Origin: [Mycobacterium] manitobense
Lineage (GTDB): Bacteria; Actinomycetota; Actinomycetes; Mycobacteriales; Mycobacteriaceae
NCBI RefSeq assembly: GCF_025821665.1
Contig: NZ_JACKSJ010000016.1
Span: 1-64,000, forward strand
DNA length: 64,000 nucleotides
Direction of reading: 5' to 3'
Every line of letters begins with the position of its first letter. Within the stretch, counting starts at the first letter, position 1. Shown one piece after another: positions 42,948 through 52,140 of the stretch. The notes under the pieces are model-generated. The model searched no databases. It had not been told where the DNA came from and was given only the letters and a program-made list of their open reading frames with translations. The position numbers were made by a program, and so were the translations under genes.

Positions 42948-43820
42948 TTACTTGATCGCGCCGAACGAGAGTCCGCGCACCAGCTTGTTCTGGGCGAACC
43001 ACCCGCAGAGGATCACGGGGAGCGCCGCCATGGTCGCGGCCGCCGACAACACGGCCCAGTACTGTCCCTCACCGGCGATGAAGCCGACGAGGTACACCGG
43101 CATCGTCTGTGCGTTCACCGCGGTCAGGTTCACCGCGAGGAAGAATTCGTTCCAGGCGAAGATCACGCAGATGAGCGCCGTCGCCGCGATGCCGGGCGAG
43201 ACCAACGGAAGGATCACCTCTCGCACCGATCGCCACAGGCTCGCGCCGTCCAGGCTGGCGGCCTCGAGGAGTTCGCCCGGCACCTCGAGGAAGAACGACC
43301 GCATCATCCACACGGCGATCGGCAGATTCATCGACGTGTACAGGATCACCAGGGCCCAGATGTTGTCCAGCAGGCCGATGTTGGACACGATCACGTACAG
43401 CGGCAGTATCGCCGCGACGACGGGCAGCATCTTCGTGCTCATGAAGAAGAACAGCGCATCGGAGGTCTTGCGGACCGGCCGCAGCGACAGGGCGAACGCC
43501 GCGGGCACGCCGAGCAGCAGCACCAGGATCGTCGACATCGCGGTGGCGAACACCGAGTTCAGCATGGCGGGCCCGATGCCCTGATTGAAGACGGCAGCGT
43601 ACTGATCCAGCGTCGGGACGAAGAACAGCTTCGGTGGATTGGTCGCCGCATCACTCTCGGCCTTGAACGAGGTGAGCACCATCCAGAACACCGGGAAGAA
43701 GAAGCCGAGTCCGACCAGCCACGCCACGATGCCCCACGGGCTGAACTTCTTGGACTTCTTCTTGCGGACCGGAGCGCCATCTCTGGTCGCCGTGGCCTTT
43801 TCGGCAGTGGTAGTAGTCAT
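42948..43820 (-). CDS. Carbohydrate ABC transporter permease 2 (MalG/SmoG-like)
   Basis: A 290-residue permease with a polar N-terminal extension (TTTAEKATATRDGAPVRKKKSKK) and six membrane helices. The EAA loop is ELLEAASLDGASLWRSVREVILPLVSPGIAA. The C-terminus KLVRGLSFGAIK is typical of polyol/sugar CUT1 systems. Its start lies 2 bp from the stop of permease 1. Part of the lipoprotein-permease-permease-ATPase operon. Confidence 0.92.
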   Translation of the reverse strand: MTTTTAEKATATRDGAPVRKKKSKKFSPWGIVAWLVGLGFFFPVFWMVLTSFKAESDAATNPPKLFFVPTLDQYAAVFNQGIGPAMLNSVFATAMSTILVLLLGVPAAFALSLRPVRKTSDALFFFMSTKMLPVVAAILPLYVIVSNIGLLDNIWALVILYTSMNLPIAVWMMRSFFLEVPGELLEAASLDGASLWRSVREVILPLVSPGIAATALICVIFAWNEFFLAVNLTAVNAQTMPVYLVGFIAGEGQYWAVLSAAATMAALPVILCGWFAQNKLVRGLSFGAIK

Positions 43821-43822
43821 AG

Positions 43823-44806
43823 CTAGGCCGCCTCTTCCTTGCCGGAGAATGATTTGAAGATCAACCGCAGCGCGAAGCTGGCGATGATCATCGTGAAGAT
43901 GACGACCACCACGCCCATGGCCGCCGCCTGCCCCATGTCGAAGCCCAGGAACGCGCGCTGATAGATGTAGAACGGCAGGTTGGCACTGGCGACACCCGGC
44001 CCACCCTGCGTCATCATGAAGATCGCGTCGAAAGTGTTGACCAGGTAGACCGCGCCGAGCACGACGCCGAGTTCGATGAAGCGCCGAAGGTGCGGCAGCG
44101 TCAACTCCCGGAAGAGCTGGATCGCCGTCGCCCCGTCGACCCGCCCTGCCTCGAGCTGGTCGCGAGGCATGGACGTCAGGCCGGCCAGGATCAGCAGCAT
44201 CATGAACGGCGTCCACTGCCAGATCAACTCGACCATCACCATGGCCAACGGGAACTGACCGATCCAGTCGACCGGACCGATTCCCACCAGCGACAGCGCC
44301 CAGTTGAGGATGCCGTTGTTGGGGTCGAGGATCGTCGTCTTCCAGACCAGCGCACCCGCGACGGGTGTGATGAGGAACGGGGTGATCAACAGCGTGCGGA
44401 CCACGCCGCGGCCGAGGAACGCGCGATCGAGCAGCAGCGCGATTCCCAATCCGAGCGCCGCCGAGATCAGCACCACCCCGACGATCAGGATGACGGTATT
44501 GCCCGCCACCGACCAGAACTGGCTGTCCTGAACGACCGCGAGGTAGTTGTTGAACCCGACGAACTGCCGCGATCCGGGCCGCACCAGGTTCCACGACAGC
44601 GTGGAGTAGTAGAGCGTGAACAGGAACGGCACCTGCGTCACCGCGATCATGAAGATCAGAGCGGGCAGCAGCGGACCTCGCCGTCGCCATCCCTCGGCGC
44701 GACTCACGCCGACGTCCTGGGCCTCCTTGATCTTTCGAACCCGTTCGGCGACGGCTTTCTCGTCGGCCGCGGCCGTGGACTCGGAGGTTACCGAAGTTGT
44801 AGTCAT
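43823..44806 (-). CDS. Carbohydrate ABC transporter permease 1 (MalF/SmoF-like)
   Basis: A 327-residue CUT1 permease. A hydrophilic N-terminus is followed by six helices, with the EAA motif QLEAGRVDGATAIQLFRELTLPHLR at about 220. NTFDAIFMMTQGGPGVASANLPFYIYQRAF is the conserved MalF-type periplasmic/TM segment. The ATG at 44806 overlaps the stop of the binding-protein gene (TGATG) and has AGGAGA upstream; a GTG one codon earlier is the alternative. Confidence 0.92.
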   Translation of the reverse strand: MTTTSVTSESTAAADEKAVAERVRKIKEAQDVGVSRAEGWRRRGPLLPALIFMIAVTQVPFLFTLYYSTLSWNLVRPGSRQFVGFNNYLAVVQDSQFWSVAGNTVILIVGVVLISAALGLGIALLLDRAFLGRGVVRTLLITPFLITPVAGALVWKTTILDPNNGILNWALSLVGIGPVDWIGQFPLAMVMVELIWQWTPFMMLLILAGLTSMPRDQLEAGRVDGATAIQLFRELTLPHLRRFIELGVVLGAVYLVNTFDAIFMMTQGGPGVASANLPFYIYQRAFLGFDMGQAAAMGVVVVIFTMIIASFALRLIFKSFSGKEEAA

Positions 44807-46176
44807 CACTTCTCCTGGTAGCTCTTGCCGACGACCTCGGCATACAACTGTGCTTGCTCCAACGCGTCGTCGACGGACTTCTGCCCGGCGATCGCCGCAC
44901 TGATCTGCTGGCTCACCCGCGTCCCCAGGTCCTGGAACTCGGGGATCCCGACGAACTGGATGCCGGTGTACGGCACCGGCTGCACGGTCGGCTGGTTCGG
45001 GGTGGCGCTCTCGATCGACTTCAGTGTCAACGGACCGTAGGACTTCGAGATCGCCTCGTACTCCGGCAGTTCGGTGTAGGTGGAGGTGCGGCTACCCGGT
45101 GGCACCCGAGCCCAGCCCAGCTTCTCGCCGACCAGCTTCATGTAGTCCTTGCTGGTCATCCACGAGATGAACTTCCACGCACCGTCGGGATTCTTGGCCG
45201 CCTTCGGGATGCCTAGCGCCCAGGTGTACAGCCAACCGGAGTTGGGCTTCTCGACGATCGGCGCAGGCAGGTAGCCGATCTTGCCGACCAGGTCCGGATA
45301 GGTCTGCGGATCCTCGAGCACCGACACCGCCGACGTCGCGTCGTACCACATCGCCGTCTGACCCTGGCCGAAGAGGTTGGCACATTCCTGGAATCCGGTT
45401 GAGGAAGCGCCCAATTCGCCGGATTCCTTGATCGTGTTGACGTAGAAGTTGACGGCCTCTTTCACCTCGGGGCTGTTGAGCTGGGCGTTCCACTGTTCGT
45501 CGAACCAGCGGCCGCCGAAGGTGTTGATCACCGTGTCCAGAGGTGCGAGCACCTCACCCCAACCCGGCTTGCCGCGCAGACAGATCCCGGCCCGGTCGTC
45601 GGTCTTGAGGGTTTTCGCCCAGGCTGCGACCTCCTGCCAGGTGGGCTGGTAGTTCGGATTCTGGTCGACCTTGATGCCGGCCTGCTCGAAGAGATCCTTG
45701 CGGTACATCAGGAACGACGATTCGCCGTAGAAGGGAACCGAGTACATGTTGCCCTCGTAGGACAGCGACTCCCGCAGCGACGGGATGAAGTCCTCCTCGT
45801 CGTACCCTGGCGTGTTCTTCGCGTAGTCCGAGAGGTTGAGCAACCAGCCGTCCCTTGCCCACTGCGGGGTTTCGAAGTTGCTGATCATCGCGACGTCGAA
45901 CTGACTCCCGCCCATGGCCGTCGACATGGTGATCTTCGCCCGGGCCTGGTTCTCCGAGAGCGAGATGAATTTCAGCTTGACGCCGGGATTCTCCTTCTCG
46001 AACTCGGTCGACAGCTCCTGGGCGTCGGCCATCTGCGAGTTGGACACCAGGGCGATCGTCACCTCGTTGTCCGATGCGCCCAGGCTGCCCGCACCCGCGC
46101 AACCGGCGGTGAACGTCAGCCCCACCGCGGCGGCGCACGCCGAGAACCGGTGTAGAACTCTCCGTCGAGTCTTCAC
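44806..46176 (-). CDS. Sugar/polyol-binding lipoprotein of ABC importer
   Basis: A 456-residue extracytoplasmic binding protein. The lipobox TFTAGC ends the signal peptide, with Cys26 as the lipid anchor. The mature protein begins with NEVTIALVSNSQMADAQELSTEFEKENPG, a solute-binding family 1 start, and PFYGESSFLMYRKDLFEQAG and WLYTWALGIPKAAKNPDGAWKFISWM are typical of polyol/trehalose-type binders. The GTG at 46176 follows AAGGTAGGT. As the first gene of the importer operon it is probably regulated by the SorC protein just upstream. Confidence 0.92.
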   Translation of the reverse strand: MKTRRRVLHRFSACAAAVGLTFTAGCAGAGSLGASDNEVTIALVSNSQMADAQELSTEFEKENPGVKLKFISLSENQARAKITMSTAMGGSQFDVAMISNFETPQWARDGWLLNLSDYAKNTPGYDEEDFIPSLRESLSYEGNMYSVPFYGESSFLMYRKDLFEQAGIKVDQNPNYQPTWQEVAAWAKTLKTDDRAGICLRGKPGWGEVLAPLDTVINTFGGRWFDEQWNAQLNSPEVKEAVNFYVNTIKESGELGASSTGFQECANLFGQGQTAMWYDATSAVSVLEDPQTYPDLVGKIGYLPAPIVEKPNSGWLYTWALGIPKAAKNPDGAWKFISWMTSKDYMKLVGEKLGWARVPPGSRTSTYTELPEYEAISKSYGPLTLKSIESATPNQPTVQPVPYTGIQFVGIPEFQDLGTRVSQQISAAIAGQKSVDDALEQAQLYAEVVGKSYQEK

Positions 46177-46200
46177 ACTGACCTACCTTTCACTGCCCGG

Positions 46201-47205
46201 TCACCGGGCGAGTAGCCAACGGGCACAATCGATGTCACACACGAGTAATTTGGCGAGACCACCCCGAAGGGCGGCCAGCGTGGCCTGGTGCTTGCCTGCG
46301 CCACTGGAGATCAGCAGGGTCTTCTTGCACGCCCGCACATCCTCCAGCGGTACGGACACTGCCCGGGCCTGCAGTTCGCTGTCGACGGGCCGACCGTCGG
46401 CGTCGAAGAACCGTCCGCCGATCTCACCGACGGCGCCCATCGATATCAGCTCGTCGAGCATCCGGGTGTCCAGGAAGCTGCCCTCGAACAGCGTGGTCGA
46501 GGTGGAAACGGCACCCACGCCGAACAACATCGCGTCGGCGCGCCTGCCGGCTTCCAGCGTGCGCGAGATCATCGAGTCACTGCGCATGGACGCCACCGTC
46601 GACGGGTCGGCGTACAGCGGGGCGGGTAGCCGGATGGTGTTGGCGCGCAGCGTGTCCGCGCAGCGGCTGAGGATGAGCTCGACACCGGTCTGGTAGGCGG
46701 CGCTCGACATCGAGCCGTCGAGCTGGACCACGGCACGGCAGGTCGCCATACCGGCGGTCAACGCCGTCGCCACCGCCACCTGCTCGGGCCCCCAGGTGAA
46801 GCCGAGCACGTCGTTGGGGGTGAGGCGGCGCATCAGCAGCGCCGCGGCGGCGCGGCCGACACTGGCGTAGGCGGGCGGCCGGCCGGGCGCACCGATGTCC
46901 ACACCGTGCCCGGCGACCACCACCTCGGTGAGGCCGAACCGCTGCTCGAGTTCGCGCTCCTCCTCGGCGTGCAGGTCGTCGCTGAGGTCGGCAGGCACCA
47001 CCACCTCGATGCGGACCAGGCCGCGGGCCTTCGCGCGGGCCACCAGCCGGCCGGCCGTCGGGCGTGAGACGCCGAGGCGTGCGGCGATCTCGGCCTGGGT
47101 GAGGCCGTCGAGGTAGTAGAGCGTCGCGGCGCGAAGAGCCAACCGAAGATCCTCGGGCTGGACGCGATGCGCCGTCGCGGCACGATCCGGCGTCGACACC
47201 GTCAT
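46201..47205 (-). CDS. SorC/DeoR-type sugar-responsive transcriptional regulator
   Basis: A 334-residue regulator. The N-terminal HTH is ATLYYLDGLTQAEIAARLGVSRPTAGRLVARAKARGLV. The C-terminal NagB-like effector domain has FTWGPEQVAVATAL, RADAMLFGVGAVS and KKTLLISSGAGK. ATG 47205 follows GGTGGAGGA; the 47241 ATG would place the start inside a palindrome. It sits between the importer operon (same strand, 24 bp downstream) and the divergent dehydrogenase/kinase operon, ideally placed to control both. Confidence 0.92.
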   Translation of the reverse strand: MTVSTPDRAATAHRVQPEDLRLALRAATLYYLDGLTQAEIAARLGVSRPTAGRLVARAKARGLVRIEVVVPADLSDDLHAEEERELEQRFGLTEVVVAGHGVDIGAPGRPPAYASVGRAAAALLMRRLTPNDVLGFTWGPEQVAVATALTAGMATCRAVVQLDGSMSSAAYQTGVELILSRCADTLRANTIRLPAPLYADPSTVASMRSDSMISRTLEAGRRADAMLFGVGAVSTSTTLFEGSFLDTRMLDELISMGAVGEIGGRFFDADGRPVDSELQARAVSVPLEDVRACKKTLLISSGAGKHQATLAALRGGLAKLLVCDIDCARWLLAR

Positions 47206-47234
47206 TCCTCCACCCCGCTCTCGAGTCTCAACCA

Positions 47235-47248
47235 TGAGCATTTGCTCA
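47235..47248. promoter_or_regulatory. Probable SorC operator
   Basis: TGAGCA-TT-TGCTCA is a perfect 6-bp dyad. A further TGCTCA half-site (47263-47268) and a CATCA...TGATG dyad around GTTAAC (47267-47284) follow. They occupy the gap between the divergent SorC and dehydrogenase genes, where autoregulation and operon control are expected. Confidence 0.65.
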
Positions 47249-47278
47249 GGGGTGCGTGTAGATGCTCATCACGTTAAC

Positions 47279-48322
47279 ATGATGGGTGTGACGCAGACAA
47301 CACTTTCTCCGGACCAGCGGATGCGGGCCGCTGTACTGGTCGAACCCGGGACCATCGCGATGCAGGAGCGGCCGGTGCCCACACCGCAGGCCGGTGACGT
47401 GCTGGTCCGGGTCGCATCGGTCGGGGTCTGCGGTTCGGACACGCACTACTACCGGCACGGGCGGGTCGGTTCGTTCGTCGTCGAATCGCCGCTGGTGCTG
47501 GGCCACGAGGCGTCGGGCACGATCGTCGGCGTAGGCGACGGGGTGGACCCGGCGCGGATCGGTCAGCGCGTGTCGATCGAGCCGCAGCGGCCCGACCCCG
47601 ACACCGTGGAGACCCGCAGCGGCCACTACAACCTGTGTCCGCACATGCAGTTCTATGCGACGCCGCCCATCGACGGCGCGTTCTGCGACTACGTCACCAT
47701 CGGCGCCGCCTTCGCGCACGCGGTGCCCGACACCGTGTCCGACGACGCCGCGGCGTTGTGCGAGCCGCTGTCGGTCGGCATCGCCGCGGTGCGCAAGGCC
47801 GAGGTGACCGGTGGTTCCCGGGTGCTCATCGCCGGCGCGGGCCCGATCGGCGTCGTCATCTCCCAGATCTGCAGTGCCTACGGCGCCACCGAGATCGTGG
47901 TGAGCGATCCCGACGAGGCACGGCGGCGGCAGGTGCTGGGCTTCGGCGCGACCGCGGCGCTCGACCCGACGGCCGGACCGATCGGCGACCTCGGTGTCGA
48001 CGCGTTCATCGACGCCTCCGGCGCGCCGTCGGCGGTGACCGCCGGTATCCGTGCGGTGCGGCCGGCAGGCACCGTCGTGCTCGTCGGATCCGGTGCGGAG
48101 ACGATGGAGCTGCCGACCCAGGTGATCCAGAACCGCGAGCTGATGCTGACCGGGGTGTTCCGCTACGCGAACACCTGGCCGACCGCGATCGCGCTGATCG
48201 AGTCCAAGCGCGTCGACCTCGATGCGATGGTGACCGCCCGCTTCCCGCTGGAACGGGCCGCTGAGGCACTGGACGCCGACCGCACGCCGGGTAGCGTCAA
48301 GGCAGTGGTGACCGTGTCATGA
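47279..48322 (+). CDS. Zinc-dependent polyol/alcohol dehydrogenase (MDR family)
   Basis: A 347-residue medium-chain dehydrogenase of the sorbitol/xylitol dehydrogenase group. Catalytic zinc ligands are Cys in GVCGSDTHYYRHG and His-Glu in LGHEASG, and the NAD loop is IAGAGPIGVV. The structural-zinc cluster is reduced to one Cys (GHYNLCPHM): the preceding PQRPDPDTVETRSG lacks the usual three cysteines. ATG 47279 (or 47282) lacks a strong ribosome-binding site and the transcript may be leaderless. It is translationally coupled to the next gene (ATGA). Confidence 0.88.
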   Translation: MMGVTQTTLSPDQRMRAAVLVEPGTIAMQERPVPTPQAGDVLVRVASVGVCGSDTHYYRHGRVGSFVVESPLVLGHEASGTIVGVGDGVDPARIGQRVSIEPQRPDPDTVETRSGHYNLCPHMQFYATPPIDGAFCDYVTIGAAFAHAVPDTVSDDAAALCEPLSVGIAAVRKAEVTGGSRVLIAGAGPIGVVISQICSAYGATEIVVSDPDEARRRQVLGFGATAALDPTAGPIGDLGVDAFIDASGAPSAVTAGIRAVRPAGTVVLVGSGAETMELPTQVIQNRELMLTGVFRYANTWPTAIALIESKRVDLDAMVTARFPLERAAEALDADRTPGSVKAVVTVS

Positions 48323-49731
48323 AGCTCAACGCGTCGACGCTGGCGCAGCTCGAGATTCCCAAGCCCGAGTACGACCGCGCGGCAACGACTGTCGGCATCG
48401 TGCACTTCGGCGTCGGCGGATTTCACCGGGCCCACCAGGCGATGTACGTCGACCGCCTGCTCGGCGAGGGCGCCGCCTCCGACTGGGCGATCTGCGGAGT
48501 CGGCATCCTGCCCGGGGATCGCAAGATGGCCGACGTGATGGCCGCCCAGGACGGCCTCTACACGCTGCTGCTCGAGAAGCCCGACGGCACCCGCGAAGCC
48601 CGGGTGATCGGCTCGATCGTCGACTACCGCTTCGCGCCCGACGACCCGGAGGGCGTCGTCGAACTGCTCGCCGCGCCCACCACCCGCATCATCTCGCTGA
48701 CCATCACCGAGGGCGGCTACCACCTCGACTCGCTGCCCGAGGTCAACGTGTTCGGCCTCGTCGCCGAAGCGCTGGCGCGGCGACGCGACCGGGGCGTGGC
48801 GTCGCCGACCATCGTGTCGTGCGACAACATCGAGGGCAACGGCGACGTCGCCCGCGCGGCGTTCACCGCGTACGCCGACCGCGTGCATCCCGGGCTGTCC
48901 GAGTGGATCACCGAACACACCCGATTCCCCAACTCGATGGTCGACCGCATCACCCCCGTCACCACACCGGAGGTGATCGCCACCGTTGCAGACGAATTCG
49001 GCGTCGACGACGAATGGCCGGTGGTCGCCGAGCCGTTCACCTCCTGGGTGCTGGAGGACTCGTTCTCCGACGGCAGGCCGCCGTTCGAGGACGCCGGCGT
49101 CCTGCTGGTCGACGACGTGACGCCCTACGAACTGATGAAGCTGCGGCTGCTCAACGCCGGCCACCAGGCGCTGTGCTACTTCGCCTACCTGTCCGGCTAC
49201 CGGCTGGTGCACGACGCCGCGGGCGACCCGCTGATCGCCGAGTTCCTGCGTCAGTACATGGATTCCGAGGGCACCCCGACGCTGAAGCCGGTGCCGGGGA
49301 TCGACCTGCCCGACTACAAACGGACCCTGATCGAACGCTTCGCCAACCCCGGCGTGCGCGACACCGTCGCCCGGCTGTGCTTCGGGTCGTCGGACCGCAT
49401 CCCGCAGTGGTTGCTGCCGGTGATCCGGGAGAACCTGAAAAGCGGTGCGCCGGTCCGACTCTCCGCGGCGGTGGTGGCGAGCTGGGCCCGCTACGCCGAG
49501 GGCGTCGACGAACAGGGCGAACCGATCGACGTCCAGGATCAGCGCGCCGAGACGCTGATACCGCTGGCCAAGGCGCAGTACGACAACCCGCTGGCGTTCC
49601 TCGAATACACCGACCTGTTCGGTGACCTCGCCGAGCAGTCACGCTTCGCCGAGGCCTACACGTGGGCGCTCGAGTCGCTGCACCGCGACGGGGCGCGGGC
49701 CACGCTGGAGAGGCTGGTGAGCCCGTCATGA
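48319..49731 (+). CDS. Mannitol dehydrogenase family (long-chain polyol dehydrogenase)
   Basis: A 470-residue enzyme oxidising a sugar alcohol to a ketose with NAD. The N-terminal Rossmann start IVHFGVGGFHRAHQAMYVD and the catalytic signature KLRLLNAGH (KxxxxNxxH) are both intact, as is TITEGGYHLD. The start and stop overlap those of the neighbours as ATGA on both sides, giving a tightly coupled three-gene unit. Mannitol, arabitol or sorbitol are all possible substrates. Confidence 0.92.
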   Translation: MKLNASTLAQLEIPKPEYDRAATTVGIVHFGVGGFHRAHQAMYVDRLLGEGAASDWAICGVGILPGDRKMADVMAAQDGLYTLLLEKPDGTREARVIGSIVDYRFAPDDPEGVVELLAAPTTRIISLTITEGGYHLDSLPEVNVFGLVAEALARRRDRGVASPTIVSCDNIEGNGDVARAAFTAYADRVHPGLSEWITEHTRFPNSMVDRITPVTTPEVIATVADEFGVDDEWPVVAEPFTSWVLEDSFSDGRPPFEDAGVLLVDDVTPYELMKLRLLNAGHQALCYFAYLSGYRLVHDAAGDPLIAEFLRQYMDSEGTPTLKPVPGIDLPDYKRTLIERFANPGVRDTVARLCFGSSDRIPQWLLPVIRENLKSGAPVRLSAAVVASWARYAEGVDEQGEPIDVQDQRAETLIPLAKAQYDNPLAFLEYTDLFGDLAEQSRFAEAYTWALESLHRDGARATLERLVSPS

Positions 49732-50663
49732 CCGAACGCGCGCTGGTGATCGGTGAGGCGCTGATCGACATCGTCGAACGCGACGGCGCCATCGAGGGCG
49801 AACACGTCGGCGGCAGCCCCCTCAACGTGGCCGTCGGCCTGGCCCTGCTGGGCCGCGACGTCGACTTCCTCACCCACATCGCCGATGACGACCGCGGCCG
49901 CCTCATCGTCGAGCACGTCCAACGCTCGGGAGTGTCCATGGTCGCGGGGAGCATGACCGCGTCGCACACCCCGACCGCGCTGGCCACCCTCGACGCCGAC
50001 GGCCAGGCGAAGTACGAGTTCGACATCGACTGGCAGCTGTCGGGCACACCGGAGGTGGCGCCGCCGCTCGTCGCGCACACCGGGTCGATCGCCACGGTGC
50101 TCGAACCGGGGTGCCGCGCCGCCGTGGCGCTGCTGGACGCCTACCACCTCTCGGCGACGCTCACCTTCGACCCGAACGTGCGGCCCTCGTTGATCGACGA
50201 CGACGCGACCGCCCGGACTCGCATCGAGCGACTGGTGGAGCGCTGCGACGTCGTCAAGGTCAGCGACGAGGATCTGCAGTGGCTCGAGCCGGATCGCACG
50301 CCCAAACAGATCGCCCGGACCTGGCTGGGCCTCGGCCCGTCGGTGGTGGCGGTGACGATGGGTGGCCGCGGCGCCTTCGCGATGTGCGAGGCGGGTACGG
50401 CGCGCGTGGCCGCGCGGCCGGTGCAGGTGATCGACACCGTGGGCGCCGGCGATGCATTCATGGCCGGCATGATCGACGCGCTCTGGACGCAGGACCTGCT
50501 CGGCGCGGACCGGCGTCAGGACTTGCGGCGCATCAGCCTCGACGCGCTGCACACCATGTTGCAGACGGCGGCGCTGTCCTCGGCGTTGACCGTCGCCAAG
50601 GCCGGCGCCGACCTACCCGACCGCGCGACCCGCGACGCGGCCCTCAACTCGCCCGGGCAGTGA
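49728..50663 (+). CDS. PfkB family carbohydrate kinase (fructokinase/xylulokinase-like)
   Basis: A 311-residue ribokinase-family kinase. The N-terminal signature is GGSPLNVAVGLALLG, and the C-terminal catalytic motif DTVGAGDAFMAG carries the base Asp. Its placement after two polyol dehydrogenases implies that it phosphorylates the ketose they produce, feeding glycolysis or the pentose phosphate pathway. The 3' end overlaps the convergent membrane protein gene by 20 bp. Confidence 0.9.
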   Translation: MTERALVIGEALIDIVERDGAIEGEHVGGSPLNVAVGLALLGRDVDFLTHIADDDRGRLIVEHVQRSGVSMVAGSMTASHTPTALATLDADGQAKYEFDIDWQLSGTPEVAPPLVAHTGSIATVLEPGCRAAVALLDAYHLSATLTFDPNVRPSLIDDDATARTRIERLVERCDVVKVSDEDLQWLEPDRTPKQIARTWLGLGPSVVAVTMGGRGAFAMCEAGTARVAARPVQVIDTVGAGDAFMAGMIDALWTQDLLGADRRQDLRRISLDALHTMLQTAALSSALTVAKAGADLPDRATRDAALNSPGQ

Positions 50664-51135
50664 GCTCCCCGGCGCGGATCTGAGCCGCCAGCCGGTCGAC
50701 GAGTTCGCCGGCCGCGTCGAACCCGGCGGCGCTCTCGGTGCGGTGGTGCAGCTTCTCCCGATCGACCTGCACCGGCCAGCGCGAGATCCCGATCGATCTC
50801 GCGGCGATGGCGATCGGCAGCACGATCAGCTGCACCAGCATGTCGAGCACCGAGACCGTCACCGTCAGCACCACCGCGAGCACGATGAACAGCAGCTTGC
50901 CGATACCGATGACCGCCCAGATGATGATCCCCAGCACCCAGAACAGCACCTTGCCCACGGGATTCGCCGGTTCCTTCGACTCCTCGGCCTCTGCCGGGGT
51001 TTCGGGCGTCTCGCCCTCTTTCGACTCGGTGTGCCACAGTTCGCGCAGTGCCATCGCGCGCCGCCACGGTAACCACCGTCGTCGCACCGTCCAGGTGACG
51101 CCGTCGGGGTCGACGACGTGGGAGCGTCCCGCCAC
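50644..51135 (-). CDS. Hypothetical membrane protein
   Basis: A 163-residue protein. The N-terminus is basic (TWTVRRRWLPWRRAMALRELWH), followed by an acidic linker (ESKEGETPETPAEAEESKEP). Then comes a long double hydrophobic segment, VGKVLFWVLGIIIWAVIGIG and LLFIVLAVVLTVTVSVLDML. The C-terminal 50 residues are soluble. No family was recognised. It is divergent from ku with 59 bp between starts. Confidence 0.7.
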   Translation of the reverse strand: MAGRSHVVDPDGVTWTVRRRWLPWRRAMALRELWHTESKEGETPETPAEAEESKEPANPVGKVLFWVLGIIIWAVIGIGKLLFIVLAVVLTVTVSVLDMLVQLIVLPIAIAARSIGISRWPVQVDREKLHHRTESAAGFDAAGELVDRLAAQIRAGELTARAS

Positions 51136-51194
51136 GAACGCACCTTAAGCCAGGCTCATCGCCTTTCCGTGCTGTTTGCCGCCATACTGGCAAC

Positions 51195-52130
51195 ATGCGT
51201 TCCATCTGGAAGGGATCGATCGCCTTCGGCCTGGTGAACGTGCCGGTCAAGGTCTACAGCGCGACCGAAGACCACGACATCAAGTTCCACCAGGTCCACG
51301 AGAAAGACAACGGCCGCATCCGCTACAAGCGGGTCTGCGAGGTCTGCGGTGAGGTGGTGGAGTTCCGCGACATCGCCAAGGCCTTCGAGTCCGACGACGG
51401 CCAGATGGTCATCATCACCGACGAGGACATCGCGACCATGCCCGAGGAGCGCAGCCGCGAGATCGAGGTGCTCGAATTCGTGCCGGCCGCCGACCTCGAC
51501 CCACTGATGTATGACCGCAGTTACTTCCTGGAGCCCGAGGGCAAGTCATCGAAATCCTATGTGCTGCTGGCGAAGACACTCGCCGAGACGGATCGCGTCG
51601 CCATCGTGCACTTCGCGTTGCGCAACAAGACGCGGCTTGCGGCCCTGCGCGTCAAGGACTTCAGCAAGCGCGACGTGATGGTGATCCACACGCTGCTGTG
51701 GCCCGACGAGATCCGTGACCCCGACTTCCCGGTGCTCGACAAGGAGGTCGACATCAAGCCGGCCGAGTTGAAGATGGCCGGCCAGGTGGTCGAGTCGATG
51801 ACCGACGACTTCAATCCCGACCGCTACCACGACGACTACCAGGAGCAGCTACGCGAACTGGTGCAGGCCAAGCTCGAGGGCGGCGAGGCGTTCGCAGTCG
51901 AGGAGCAGCCGACCGAGCTCGACGAGACCGAGGACGTGTCCGACCTGTTGGCCAGGCTGGAGGCGAGCGTGAAGGCGCGTCGCGGCGATTCCGGCGGGAA
52001 AGCCGACGGCGACGGCGACGGCGACAAGCCGGCCAAGAAGGCCCCCGCGAAGAAAGCCGCGGCGAAGAAGGCACCCGCCAAGAAGGCCGCGAAGAAGGCT
52101 CCGGCCAAGAAGGCCGCGGCCAAGAAGTAG
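51195..52130 (+). CDS. ku: NHEJ end-binding protein Ku
   Basis: A 311-residue bacterial Ku. RSIWKGSIAFGLVNVPVKVYSAT is the universal start, followed by the beta-barrel core with KRVCEVCGEVVE, YDRSYFLEPE and LRVKDFSKRDVMVIHTLLWPDEIR. The C-terminal 50 residues are a histone-H1-like Lys/Ala/Pro tail made of repeated PAKKA units, typical of fast-growing mycobacteria and some other actinobacteria, and expected to bind DNA. Ku recruits LigD, encoded 12 kb away in the opposite orientation. Confidence 0.96.
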   Translation: MRSIWKGSIAFGLVNVPVKVYSATEDHDIKFHQVHEKDNGRIRYKRVCEVCGEVVEFRDIAKAFESDDGQMVIITDEDIATMPEERSREIEVLEFVPAADLDPLMYDRSYFLEPEGKSSKSYVLLAKTLAETDRVAIVHFALRNKTRLAALRVKDFSKRDVMVIHTLLWPDEIRDPDFPVLDKEVDIKPAELKMAGQVVESMTDDFNPDRYHDDYQEQLRELVQAKLEGGEAFAVEEQPTELDETEDVSDLLARLEASVKARRGDSGGKADGDGDGDKPAKKAPAKKAAAKKAPAKKAAKKAPAKKAAAKK

Positions 52131-52140
52131 GCCCCGCGCC

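Noticed and set aside
46149..46160. GGTGTAGAACTC, matching the arm of the 39.5/40.5-kb palindromes
   Set aside because: It lies in the signal-peptide coding region of the binding lipoprotein and has no inverted partner nearby; probably chance.
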